Under the pieces are notes generated by a model. That model had not been told where the DNA came from. It was given only the letters and a program-made list of their open reading frames with translations, and made no database searches. A stretch of DNA of 64,000 nt, from the NCBI GenBank assembly GCA_963787195.1, contig CAWBCI010000079.1, positions 1-64,000 on the forward strand. Reading direction: 5' to 3'. The position numbers and the translations under genes are program-made. Shown here piece after piece: positions 1 to 8,843 of this stretch. The stretch's first letter is position 1. Each line of letters starts with the position of its first letter. The DNA comes from CAWBCI01 sp963787195. Its GTDB lineage: Bacteria > Bacteroidota > Bacteroidia > Bacteroidales > JAGOPY01.

Positions 1-720
1 GCGAACGCCGTCAAATCGTTGCCGAAAGGCGTCACCGACGATGAGCGATCACCGACTCGATGTCCAGCCGGTCGACAATATTGCAGACGATTCCGGTCAC
101 GGCGCTAGTACACGTTGCAGGTCGAGGGGATGTCGAGGCAGTCGGAACCGGATCGACCGGGTTGAAGCTCGGGCCGGGACGAACCTCGAAGTGCAGGTGC
201 CAACCGCCCGGCGTGGATCGGCCGTGTCGCCCACATAGCCGATGACATCGCCACGTTCGACCTTGTCGCCGACCTCGAGGCCTTCGGCGAACGCTGACAG
301 ATGAAAGTAGCGGTACTTGGTGTTCGTCGCCGAGAGCAGTCGCCAGGCCAAACCCGGAGCACTCGTGAGATCGGTGTCTTGTTCGTAGAGAACACCGTCC
401 TCGACCGCATAGACCTCTTGGCCGAGCGTCGCGCCGATGTCGACACCCTGGTGGCCGCCCGATCCGTAGGTCTTGCTCGCGCACCTCGAAGTTGTTCAAC
501 ACCTCGCACCGTGGGAGTTCGTCCATCGGGAACAGCAGTCCGACACCTGACACGACAACGCGTTCCAGCGGTCGTGTTGCAGGGTCGCCGGTCCGTCAAT
601 CGCCGCTGTCGGTGACTCGGCCCGGACCACCGAGGTGCCGATACACACGGCGAACGTCGCGGCCACAATGGACTTGAGACGAAAGCGCTGGCGACGGGGA
701 GAGGTAGCGTGTGGGATCAT
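1..720 (-). pseudogene. M23 family peptidase, frameshifted, possibly running off the left edge
   Basis: Pieces of one zinc endopeptidase of the LytM/M23 type are spread over several minus-strand frames. The start is taken at about 720, where MIPHATSPRR is followed by a hydrophobic stretch (IVAATFAVCIGTSVVRA) that looks like a signal peptide. Further on come GVGLLFPMDEL, then YRYFHLSAFAEGLEVGDKV and GDVIGYVGDTADP, then GGWHLHFEVRPG with NPVDP. HLHFE is the conserved metal-binding end of M23 domains. At least three frame changes are needed, so no intact protein is encoded as written. The family cleaves peptidoglycan cross-bridges outside the membrane. The gene diverges from the epimerase that starts at 719. 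The family call is fairly secure; the true C-terminus is not visible. Confidence 0.6.
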
Positions 721-1696
721 GGCAGGTGCACGAGTGCTGGTCAGCGGGATGGGCGGCGAGTTGGGCTGCCGGGTTGCCAAGTTGCTCGAAGCCGAACCCT
801 GGGTCGGATCCCTAGAGGGTATCGACGCCGACCCACCGCGTGGGCCGACTACGCCGTGCCCGGTTTCACCGGATCGTCCCGGGTCAGCACGACCGAATGG
901 TCGAGGTGATCACCCGCTTCAACCCTCACGTAGTCGTTCACATCGCCGTATGGGAACCCTATTCTCGTGCCGCGCCCAGCCGCGCCGCCGAATATACCGA
1001 TGATGCTGCCACCTCCATACTCGGCGCAGCCGCCGAATGTCGGGCACTCGAATCCATCGTCGTCAGAAGCGGCATCGAGGTCTACGGTCGAGGTCGCAAT
1101 TCGGTCTACGTGGCCAGACGAACAAGTTCCGATGGCCCCGACGAGCGAGTACGGACGCACCCTCAGCAACACCGAGGCCACAGCGAACTCGATCGGCCGG
1201 CGAGTCGGCGTCAATGTCGGCAGCTTGCGTCTCGCTACCGTACTCGGACCGCACGTACCGAGCCCATTGGGTCGGTTGTTGCGCATGCCTGCCGTGCCGT
1301 TCAGCGCACTCGCCAATCCCCCGTTCGTGGTCGTACATCAACACGATGCCGCCGAGGCATTCGTCGCCGCGGCCCGCGAGCGGTTGAACGAACCGCTGAA
1401 TATCGTCGCGCCCGGAGTGGGTCACTGCCGGTCAGGCCATCCGTCGCGGACGCCGGATTCCGATACCTCTCTTCGGGCCTGAATGGGCGATCGCGGGCCA
1501 CAGGCTGATGCATCGGCGGAGACCCCATTCCCGATCACGTCCAAGAGATGCTCCACCGTGGCCGACTGGCCGACAATCGACGAGCGCGGGCCGAACTGCT
1601 CGGATTCGCACCGACCAAGACCACCAGCAATGTCATCGACGAGTTGTACCAGTGGCCCAGCGTGGTGCATCTGCCTGCACGCTGGCGGCGGCATGA
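719..1696 (+). pseudogene. NAD-dependent epimerase/dehydratase-like gene, frameshifted
   Basis: Starting at the ATG at 719 the protein opens with ARVLVSGMGGELGCRVAKLL, a Rossmann nucleotide-binding motif close to the GxxGxxG of extended SDR enzymes. Coding then jumps frame near 840 (VEVITRFNPHVVVHIAVWEP) and again near 1130 (SEYGRTLSNTEA, then VNVGSLRLATVLGPHVPSPLGRLL and VVHQHDAAEAFVAAA). The last stretch matches the C-terminal part of sugar-nucleotide epimerase-like proteins. One frame ends at 1696 in an ATGA overlap with the next start at 1693, which suggests translational coupling in the original genome. Substrate is unknown. Several indels, on the order of one per 100-200 bases, break the frame. 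Confidence 0.55.
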
Positions 1697-2468
1697 GCGA
1701 CGAAACCTCGATGGCCCAGCCATCACCCAGCGCATCGCCGACATCATCACCTTCCCGGCCCGCACCGTGACCTCGGTGTCGGGTTCGGCCGCCTCGTCGA
1801 TGGTCGGCCCGGTACGGCATTGGATCGCGGACGAGGTCGACGACTGGGGTCGCGACGATGGTTTCACCAATCGGGTGTGGTCGGCGAGCCGGGCGCGGTC
1901 GGGACATCTCGGTCGGAGGTGCCGAGCTGCTGCCACGTCGCAGAGGTGCGCTCGTCATCGTCAATGCGCGACACTGGTACGCGCTCGCCCCGCTGTTTGC
2001 GGCGCTCGCAATCGGCGAAGCGATCGATCGACCCGTCCGATTCGTTGGTCGACCCGACAGTGCACCCCTGGGTCCGATGATGCAGCGCACAGGAGCGCTG
2101 CTGCCCATCGTGGCCGAATCCTCAAGGGGCGCTCCGGTGTGGGCGAGTTGATCGTGCTCGGTGCAGCCCACCAGGCCACCAATCAGCAGTGCGGCGTCAT
2201 CGATCATCGGTTGGTCGGCGCCGCGATCGTGGCGAAGGTTCCGGTGTTCCCGACCGCATCGGCGTCGGTGCCGCTCCGCCGCAGTGCGCGTGTGTCGGAG
2301 TTGGCCCGGTTCGCAAAGTCGGCCAAGCGGCGACGCGGCCCGCTCGAAGAGTTGGAGTTGGCTGACATCGTTCGCGAGCGCATCGACGAGCTGCTGGCCG
2401 AGATGGGCGGAACACTTACCGGCACCCCACTCGACTGGCTCCCTTTCGGTGGATTCGGGGCTCTCTGA
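1693..2468 (+). pseudogene. Acyltransferase-like protein, frameshifted
   Basis: Downstream of the ATGA overlap at 1693 the plus strand encodes RIADIITFPARTVTSVSG, then after frame changes LLPRRRGALVIVNARHWYALAPL and FVGRPDSAPLGPMMQRTGALLP, and finally VLGAAHQATNQQ, AAIVAKVPVFPTASASV and LADIVRERIDELLAEM, ending at the stop at 2468. The order (a membrane-proximal N-terminal segment, a block resembling the NHxxxxD region, then a substrate-facing block) resembles 1-acylglycerol-3-phosphate acyltransferase-like proteins of actinobacteria. The catalytic NHxxxxD itself is not clean (NARHWYA), so this is a tentative call. At least two frameshifts are present. Confidence 0.35.
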
Positions 2469-3349
2469 GTACGAGTTATGCGCGTGCATCTGACGGAATC
2501 CGGCTGCACTACCGCAAGACCGGGCGACCGAACGGGCCGCCGGTCATCATGATCCAGGGGTTGGGCGCCGACAAACACCTCTGGGACATGCAGCGTCTCG
2601 CGGCGCACCCCGGTACCACACTCTGGCGCTCGACAACCGTGGCGCCGGCCGCAGCGACAAGCCGTACGGCGACTATTCGCTCACGCAAATGGCTGCCGAC
2701 GTCATCGCCGTCCTCGACGACGCCGACGTCGAAACCGCTCACGTCATCGGCGCCTCGATGGGTGGCGTGATCAGCCAGTTCGTCACATTGCTGTACCCCG
2801 AACGGGTGCGTTCGCTCACATTGGCGTGCACGGCGTGCCGGCATCGACCCTGGCGGCGCGACCTGTTGGCCGACTGGGCGGCCATCGCAACCGAGCGCGG
2901 GCATGGGCGAGATGACCAAGCAAGCGGCGCGGTGGATGATCGGGCCCCGTCCGTCCCGTCGGGTCGGCACTGCGATCGGTTGGATCGGGCCACTCGGCCT
3001 CTCACGCCCGGCACACGCCTTCGCCGGTCAGGTTGCGGCGATCTTATCGGTCGATGACCATCTCGCCCCGCAACTCGGTCGTATCACCGTGCCGACGATG
3101 GTGATGGTCGGCAACCAAGACATCTTGACGCCACGTGGCGATGCCGAAGAGTTGGCGGAACACATCCCCACCGCCGAGTTGGTGGTGATCAGCGGATACT
3201 CGGCACATGGGTTCATGATCGAGCAACGCTTCGACGTTCAATCGGGTGTGGCTCGATTTCCTCGCACGTTCAGAGAACACGTACCAGTTGCGTGTGGCAC
3301 AGGGTGCTGCACAGGTTCATGCCGCCCGCCAGGCCACTCTCAGAGATAG
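2464..3349 (+). pseudogene. Alpha/beta hydrolase, frameshifted
   Basis: Fragments in different plus-strand frames give an alpha/beta hydrolase in the right order: GIRLHYRKTGRPNGPPVIMIQGLGADKHLW (oxyanion strand; split here as RKTG and IMIQGLGADKHLW), then SDKPYGDYSLTQMAADV, HVIGASMGGVISQFV (nucleophile elbow G-x-S-x-G, serine in GASMGG), TVPTMVMVGNQDILTP (acid turn) and ISGYSAHGFMIEQ (catalytic His). All three members of the Ser-Asp-His triad can therefore be placed. Substrate is unknown. The gene follows the acyltransferase-like gene directly and its end overlaps the convergent gene ending at 3340. Frame breaks occur near 2610, 2890 and 3240. Confidence 0.6.
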
Positions 3350-3945
3350 TCGACCTGCCGCCGACACTCCACCGCGACCAGGCGTCGTTCCACCGTGTCG
3401 AACACCGAGACGAAGTCGGAGCCGAGTTCGGCTCGCAGTTCGCGAGACGACGCGAAGTCGTCGTCAGGACAGCGGCGATCGAGTACCGGGGCGTACGGCA
3501 CCTGCCTACCATTGACCAGCGTTGCGATCCCTTCGTCGAGCGTGTCGATGGCCGGCAATCGCACGGTGTTCGGTCCCTGGTGCGCGGACCATCGTGAACC
3601 ACACCACCCCTTCCCCGAGCAGATCGGCCACCACGGACAGCTGCCCACTCGGGCGAGATCCTTGCAATCCACCTCGCCGGCGGCGCCGTGTGTGATGTGC
3701 AGTGTTCGGCTGGGGTCGATGATGAGATCGGTCGGCCGATCGGAGACACCATCGACGATTTTCACCGTCGGGTCGGTCACGCTGGAGATGATTTCGACGA
3801 AATCGATGCCGTGCAGGATCACTTCGTCGGATGGCTCGGTACCGACGATGGCATCACTTGTGGCAAACACCGTGCTCAACAGTACGAGCAATCCGGCAAC
3901 GGCTGCGATTGCGGCAAGAAATCGAACCGTGAAGATTTGCCGCAT
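3340..3945 (-). CDS. Membrane-anchored or exported hypothetical protein
   Basis: An open frame of 201 codons. Residues about 8-30 (FLAAIAAVAGLLVLLSTVFA) form one hydrophobic segment that could be a signal peptide or anchor. The rest is hydrophilic with pairs of Cys in the centre (CKDLARVGSCPWW). The central stretch reads better in a neighbouring frame (VVADLLGEGVVWFTMVRAPG), so two compensating indels probably garble about 35 residues here. No family was recognised. It converges on the hydrolase fragment and its 3' end overlaps it by about 10 bases. Confidence 0.45.
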   Translation of the reverse strand: MRQIFTVRFLAAIAAVAGLLVLLSTVFATSDAIVGTEPSDEVILHGIDFVEIISSVTDPTVKIVDGVSDRPTDLIIDPSRTLHITHGAAGEVDCKDLARVGSCPWWPICSGKGWCGSRWSAHQGPNTVRLPAIDTLDEGIATLVNGRQVPYAPVLDRRCPDDDFASSRELRAELGSDFVSVFDTVERRLVAVECRRQVDYL

Positions 3946-4007
3946 ACGTCCGCGAACCTAGTGCGTAACCGGGCACGGCGCGGCGACACACGATCGCCGA
4001 TCTATCG

Positions 4008-4824
4008 TGTCGCCAATGTCTCGTCGCGCTCGATGTCGGTGGCAGCTCCATCAAAGCGGGCCGAGTCGAACTCGATGAATCCGGGGTTGCCGGCTCGGGG
4101 GAACTGACAATCACCCGTTGCAACACACCGACAGCGGGCCTGCGCTCGTCGGCCTTCGTTGACAGCTCGATCGACTCGGTGAGAGCGGCTGGTCGCCGGT
4201 CGGCGGCTGACGGTCGTCGTTCGCGATCCCCGATCCGTTCGACCACACAAGAGGGTGTCGCGGATGGAACACAAGTTCAAGTCGCTGTACGGGTTAAACT
4301 CGCCGACGAGATCCGGCCGAGTTCGCTCGCCGAGGCACATGATCGAGCTCGACATTCGCTGGTGCAATGACGGCCACAGCGGTGGCCGGGGAAGCCGTCG
4401 CGGGTGCGGGACGAGGTTTCCGTCGAGTCTTCGGGATCACGCTCGGCACCGGTCTCGGGGCCGCGCTTGGTGGTCGACGGCAAGTTGGTGGAACGGGTTG
4501 GCAATTTCGTCGTACCCGAGACGTATCAGCGGTTGCTGGCCGACGGGTCGTCGGCCGACGAGGCGTTGTCCGCCCACGGGTTCGTCGACGAGATGGAGCC
4601 GCGGAGACCGCCGCAAACGTTCGGCGCCGATCTCGGCGACTTCCTCGCGCCGCTCGTCGAATTGTCGAGCCGACATCGTCGTCATCGGCGGAGGGGGCCT
4701 CGCGTCATATGACTTGTTCGCAGCGGCCACCCAAGCTCGCCTGTCGGTACCGGTCGCCCGCGCCCAACTCGATCGCTGGGCCCCCCTCATCGGAGCAGTA
4801 GCCATCTGCGCCGCGGATGCCTGA
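4008..4824 (+). pseudogene. ROK-family sugar kinase, frameshifted
   Basis: The N-terminal phosphate motif LVALDVGGSSIKAGRVEL is readable near 4020. Further frames give TRSGRVRSPRHMIELDIRWCND, EAVAGAGRGFRRVFGITLGTGLGAAL (ATP-binding and ROK signature region; key piece GITLGTGLGAAL), VVDGKLVERVGN and ADIVVIGGGGLASYDLF (C-terminal adenosine motif), ending at the stop at 4824. This order is that of ROK kinases and actinobacterial glucokinases. The start cannot be fixed: GTG at 4008 and ATG at 4016 are both upstream but out of frame with the motif. At least three indels separate the pieces. Sugar specificity cannot be told. Confidence 0.55.
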
Positions 4825-5007
4825 TCACGTCAGAGCAGTGCGCCCCGAGCCTCTGGCTCAAACCCGGAAATTCTGGCCGAAGTTGTGCAGTCTGCGTCCG
4901 CTCAGGTGGACGGACGTGTCTGGGTAGCGGCACACGTTTGTGACCATAACTGAGCCATACAGATCAGGTAACTTGCACTGTGACTAACGCCCTGTCATAT
5001 TGATCAC

Positions 5008-5351
5008 ATGAAGATTTTGCTCCAGGATCGTGCCGAGGCGAGTTTGCAAGTAGCCCCGATCCACCTCCGCCGAATCGTCGATCGGAGCATGTCGGACCTC
5101 TTGTCCGTGACCTGGATGCGGATCGACGGTGCACACGATCTCACGCCTGCGAAGGCGATCGTGATGTCGTCTATGCAATCTTGTCCGGTATCGGCTGGTT
5201 CGACATCGACGCCGACGATCGCATCACAGTCGGGCCGGGCGACTTCGTCTTCATCGGCGCCGGTCGGTCGTTCTCGTACGGTGGGGCGATGACGTATCTG
5301 ACCATACAGTCGCCGCCGTTTCCGGGTCCGGCGGCGGAAGCAACGCCATGA
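5008..5351 (+). pseudogene. Cupin-domain protein, frameshifted
   Basis: Starts at the ATG at 5008 (MKILLQDRAEASLQ), passes SDLLSVTWMRIDGAH, and then in another frame gives DVVYAILSGIGWFDIDADDR, ITVGPGDFVFIGAG and FSYGG, ending with TYLTIQSPPFPGPAAEATP and a stop at 5351. The PGDFVFIGAG turn is typical of the second cupin motif. At least two frameshifts lie between 5120 and 5290. A small single-domain cupin; ligand and enzymatic role cannot be inferred. Confidence 0.5.
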
Positions 5352-5435
5352 GATCTTCGTCGGTCATGTCCGGGCCGACGCGACGGCCGCTGGCAGTGTC
5401 TGCTCACCTCAACATCGGTCCGACACGGAAGGTCG

Positions 5436-5612
5436 ATGCATGTGCCGAATGAAACCAACGTCCCCACCCTCGACGATCCACGCGGTACTGACGACCTCCT
5501 GGCGAGGTACAACTGGGCGATCGGCACCGACGACGTGAAAGCGTTCAGCTCCACGCTCGCACCTGACAGCGAGTTCAACGCAGTGAGCAGCACCGTTGGA
5601 CTCCGGACCTGA
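5436..5612 (+). pseudogene. SnoaL-like (NTF2-fold) protein, N-terminal fragment
   Basis: A 58-codon reading frame from ATG 5436 to TGA 5612 contains DDLLARYNWAIGTDDVKAF followed by LAPDSEFN, the opening helix and strand pattern of SnoaL-like polyketide-cyclase/dehydratase-fold proteins (ALLARYxxAIDxGDxxAF...F.PDGEF). The usual length of the fold is about 130 residues, so more than half is missing or out of frame after 5612. Too short for the default frame lists, but the motif is distinctive. Confidence 0.4.
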
Positions 5613-6062
5613 TGTCGATGCCGATAGAACGCCGGGTAGTCACTAGTCTCGAACCTTGTTCCATCTGGTATCAAACGTCGACGTCAGGAGACCGTGATGA
5701 CGAGAGTGACGAATTACCTGGTGTTCTCGAACCCGGTCGAGGCGGTGAGGTGCGCATTCCACGCGTGGACGACAAACACGTTGCCGACACAGTCCCGCGG
5801 GCTTCGTGTCGGCGCAACGATTTGCCCTCGACGAGGACCGGAGCATCAGCCATGGCGGTCTCTGGCTCCTGCTCTTACGAGATCGAAGGCGACGTCGCCG
5901 ATGCACTTGGCGCACTTCGGGAGGCGGCAAACTCCGGAGCCGTAGATCGGCCGGACCCCACCTGCGTCGCCGGCGACATATTCAGCCAGATATACCACCC
6001 CATCGGCGTGGGGTACGTCGAAGGGTTGGCGGAAGGGCAGCAATGACCTTGGGAGTGACGCC
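5613..6062 (+). other. Unresolved frameshifted coding stretch
   Basis: About 450 bases between the SnoaL-like fragment and the aldolase. Plus-strand frames show coding-like pieces such as MTRVTNYLVFSNPVEAVR (from 5694), EPGRGGEVRIPR, VSAQRFALDEDRSISHGGL and DPTCVAGDIFSQIYHPIGVG, ending at a stop at 6046. I do not recognise the family. The density of frame changes is the same as in the neighbours, so this is probably one or two broken genes. Confidence 0.3.
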
Positions 6063-6849
6063 ATGAGCCAGATGACCAGTGAATTCGGCGGCCGCCCGAT
6101 GTTCCACTCTCGTCCCGAGTTCGATTCGCCGGAACACGAGCGCACCCACGTCAAACGACGACTCGCCGCCGCCTTTCGCCTGTTTGCGCAACACGGGTTG
6201 AACGAGGGCCTTGCCGGCCATATCACGGTGCGCGACCCGATCGCACCTGACCATTTCTGGGTGAATCCGATTGGTGTGAGTTTCCGACTCATGAAAGTGT
6301 CCGATCTGGTCCTCGCTGATGCGGAGGGCAATGTGGTCGAGGGGCGGTGGCAGATTGGTCGTGCTGCGTTCGCCATCCACTCGAGAGTTCACACGGCGAG
6401 GCCGGGACGTGCACGCGGCGGCCCACGCACACGGCCGTTACGGCAGGGCATGGTCAACCCTCGGCCGCCCGGTCTCTCCGCTGACACAGGAAGCGTGTGC
6501 GTTCTACGAGGCCCAGGGGGCTCTACAGCGGGTACGAAGGCGTCGTCTTCGACCCTCGTGAGGGCGAGTCGATCGCAGCCGCTCGGCCCCCACAAGGCCT
6601 GCATCATGCGCAACCACGGCCTTCTGACCGTCGGAGCAACAGTGGACGAGGCGGCCTGGTGGTTCATCAGCCTCGAGGGCATCTGCCACGTTCAGTTGAT
6701 GGCCGAAGCGGCAGGCACGCCGGTTCCACTCACCGATGACGAGGCGCGGTCCAACACAGGCGCAGGTTGGGACGGCCGAGATGGGGTGGCGCAGCTTCCA
6801 ACCGCTATACGACGCCATCGTCGCCGATCAACCGGACCTCTTGGACTAG
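6063..6849 (+). pseudogene. Class II aldolase/adducin-family protein, frameshifted
   Basis: The ATG at 6063 opens MSQMTSEFGGRPMFHSRPEF. Then HVKRRLAAAFRLFAQHGLNE, GLAGHITVRDP, HFWVNPIGVSFRLMKVSDLV and VHTARPDVHAAAHAHGRYG-type text follow. The His-x-His cluster (HAAAHAH) is the zinc site of class II aldolases, here reached only after a frame change near 6390. Later frames give LTQEACAFYE, LYSGYEGVVFDPREGESIAA, KACIMRNHGLLTVGATVDEAAW (third zinc His in RNHGLLT) and MGWRSFQPLYDAIVADQPDL, with a stop at 6849. All core motifs are present in order, at near full length (about 260 residues). At least three frameshifts are needed. Confidence 0.65.
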
Positions 6850-7004
6850 CAGGATCGAGCAGTCATCACCAGGTGTCGACCGATCGAGGACGACCCCAGA
6901 CCCGTGTTGAGCCGCTTGAGCCGACCTGGCCACCACCGAGTGGATCACTTGCAGCGCCGTCGCGGACCCTCGGGGTGTCGGCTACACCATTAACGCCTGA
7001 CCAG

Positions 7005-7078
7005 TGCGCCCCCAGGGTCTCGAACCCTGAACCAACGGGTAAAAGCCCGCGCCTGCTCTACCATCGAGCTAGCGCGGG
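7005..7078 (-). tRNA. tRNA-Lys(TTT)-like gene with lost bases
   Basis: The minus strand shows a D arm (TAGCTCGATGGTAGAGCA), an anticodon stem CGGG/CCCG around CTTTTA, and a clean T arm (CAGGG TTCGAGA CCCTG) followed by GGGGCGC. The anticodon loop has six bases instead of seven; restoring one A gives CTTTTAA, anticodon TTT, tRNA-Lys. The 5' acceptor strand does not pair well with GGGGCGC, so further base errors are likely there. The gene suffers from the same indel problem as the protein genes around it. Confidence 0.5.
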
Positions 7079-7560
7079 ACCGGGAGAAAACCTGGAAGAA
7101 GACCCCAGGTGCGACTCGTATCCGGCCGTGCGGAGCCCCAGCGTAGAGGTTCGAACACCCGCGCCAACACACGATTGGCCGCGTCGGTGGTTTCGAGCAT
7201 GTTCGTGAAGGTTTGGAGCGCGCCGAAGCCGGGGTGGTTGAGAGTTGCGGAGAGCGTGCTCAGGCTGCGAGTGGAAGACGCCGAGGCTATGACGATGGAC
7301 GTGCATCGACATCTCGTTCACACCAATCGCGGTACGTGATCAGGTTCAACAACTGCCGTCGTGCCACGATCGAATGCGCCCGACCCAACCACAGCGTGTC
7401 GTCGAGATGCCGGTTGATGCTCTCGGCGTCATTGCGGCGCTTGTACAGCGTCCCAAAGTCCGGATCGCCGGGTGGGATCTGGCGGACGTCCTCGGCCCGG
7501 TTGCACCTCCTTGATCACCCAGCAGCCGAACAGCGAACTGGACGAAGCTCATCAGCGGGT
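7058..7560 (-). pseudogene. DDE transposase, C-terminal fragment
   Basis: Read on the minus strand from about 7530 to 7330 the translation contains EDVRQIPPGDPDFGTLYKRR, RRNDAESINRHLDDTLWLGR and GRAHSIVARRQLLNLITY. After one frame shift near 7330 it continues GVNEMSMHVHRHSLGV. This is the C-terminal DDE-domain pattern of actinobacterial transposases: the RRNDAES glutamate is the likely third catalytic residue, followed by GRAHS and then the VN...HRHR tail. The N-terminal two thirds are not visible; the region to 7690 is unreadable. No terminal inverted repeat could be placed. Confidence 0.5.
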
Positions 7561-7688
7561 GGCACCTGGCCTGCGCCGACAATGACGTTCCCGATCCACC
7601 GACATGCCCCCTCGATGCATCGCCGAGTCGGTTCAGGTCGAAGCGCTCGGCCAAGTTGCCCATACCGGCAACAGTTACGATCGGTTCG

Positions 7689-7880
7689 ATGGATACCGGT
7701 CGAGTGCGCTGGGAGGAGCGACTCGGCGTCCTGATCGAGTCGGGCGTGGCGATCATCGTCGCGTCCTGCGACGACATCGGCCACCCCGGTCTGACGCGAG
7801 GGATGGGGCCTTGCGCTCGGAGACGAAGACGCCATACTGCTGGCTGTCACCGCCAGACGTGGCTCACGGACCGCAACTCA
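7689..7880 (+). pseudogene. Pyridoxamine-5'-phosphate-oxidase-like protein, N-terminal fragment cut by a junction
   Basis: The ATG at 7689 opens MDTGRVRWEERLGVLIESGV, AIIVASCDDIGHPGLTRG, and after a one-base frame change near 7803 continues GLALGDEDAILLAVTARRG. This looks like the first strands of a split-barrel flavin-binding protein of the PNPOx-like group. The text changes to an Ala/Pro-rich linker of another gene at about 7880, so the protein is truncated by the sequence junction, not by a stop codon. The family call is tentative. Confidence 0.35.
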
Positions 7881-8271
7881 TCTCGTGGCGGGAGCGCCGA
7901 GCCCCGAAGCCAAGCCGCCCGCCGCCGCGCCGGCCCCCGCCGGCGAAGGCGAGACGACGGAAGCAGGAGCGCAGCCGGCGCCGAGCCGGGGGACGAAGCT
8001 GACGCTGCTCGCCACCGCCGAAGTATGGGTCTGCCTGCTCGACCGCAAGGGCGAACCGCTGGTCGACGGCCAGATCCTCGCCGCCGGCACCGAAGTCGGC
8101 CCCTTCCACTCGGGCGCCTACACCCTCTCCCTCGGCAACGGCGAGGTCGAAGTCACCCTCGACGACAGCCCGGCGCCGATCCCGCCCTCCTCCGACCCGG
8201 TCGGGTACGCGATCGACGCCTCCGGCACCCTGCGCGAGCTGCCGCCCGAAGAACGGCCGACCTGCACCTGA
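7878..8271 (+). CDS. RodZ-like/DUF4115 protein, C-terminal part only
   Basis: An in-frame stretch ends at the TGA at 8269-8271. It consists of an Ala/Pro/Glu-rich linker (PSPEAKPPAAAPAPAGEGE) and a small all-beta domain (KLTLLATAEVWVCLLDRKG, DGQILAAGTEVGPFHSGAY, SLGNGEVEVTLDD). This is the typical end of RodZ-like proteins: cytoplasmic HTH, one membrane helix, then linker and DUF4115 domain. The HTH and membrane segment are missing because the left junction at about 7,870-7,885 cuts them off. Unlike the DNA to its left this frame has no breaks. RodZ-type proteins link the cytoskeleton to cell-wall synthesis; the exact role here is inference. Confidence 0.5.
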
Positions 8272-8280
8272 GCGGAGGGG

Positions 8281-8843
8281 TCAGTAGAGCACGCCGCGCA
8301 GGAGCTGGAGCTGCTCGTGCAGCAGGCGGGTGATCAGGAACCGCTCCTGGACCCGCCGCCGCCCCTCGCCGCCGAGCTCGTCCGCGAGGCTCGGCTGCTC
8401 GAGCAGCCCGGCGACCGCGGCGGCGAACTCCTCGACGCCGTCGGCGAGCCGGCCGCTGACGCCGTCCTCGAGCTGGCTCGGGATCCCGCCCGCTCGCCCG
8501 GCGACGATCGGCGTGCCCTTCCAGAGGGTCTCCGAGACGACCAGGCCGAAGCCCTCGCGGATGCTCTTCTGCACCGCCACGTCGGTCACCCTCTGCAGCG
8601 CGTTCACCTCGTGCGCCGTGACGCCCATCTGGTTGGTGAGCAGGAAGCAGTCCTCCTCTCCGCGCGCCGCCTCCTCCAGCTGCCGGTAGATGCGCCAGGC
8701 CTCCGGGTCGTCGCCGGCCATCGCGCCGATCATCGCCAGCTGCAGGCCGGGGAAGTCGGGCCGAAGCGCGCGCCAGACCTCGAGCACCCCGAGCGGGTCC
8801 TTCCAGGGGTCGAAGCGCGAGACCTGGATCATCAGGGGCCTAC
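8281..8843 (-). CDS. GT4-type glycosyltransferase (trehalose-synthase-like), C-terminal part only
   Basis: The clean minus-strand frame reads RPLMIQVSRFDPWKDPLGVL, LQLAMIGAMAGDDPEAWRIY, NALQRVTDVAVQKSIREGFG, LVVSETLWKGTPIVAGRAGG and IPSQLEDGVSGRLADGVEEF, stopping at 8281. EGFGLVVSETLWKGTPIVA is the nucleotide-sugar-binding E-x7-E motif of GT4 enzymes, and QVSRFDPWKDP is characteristic of the trehalose synthase (TreT-like) group. The N-terminal acceptor domain is missing: the frame runs into foreign AT-rich DNA at about 8843. It converges on the RodZ-like gene with a 9-base gap. Confidence 0.7.

Noticed and set aside
1422..2489. 355-codon minus-strand open frame in the GC-rich part
   Set aside because: It is antisense to plus-strand pieces with recognisable motifs; long antisense frames are common in GC-rich DNA, and its translation has no family pattern.
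5171..5674. 167-codon minus-strand frame over the cupin and SnoaL-like genes
   Set aside because: Antisense to clearer plus-strand motifs and low-complexity in composition.
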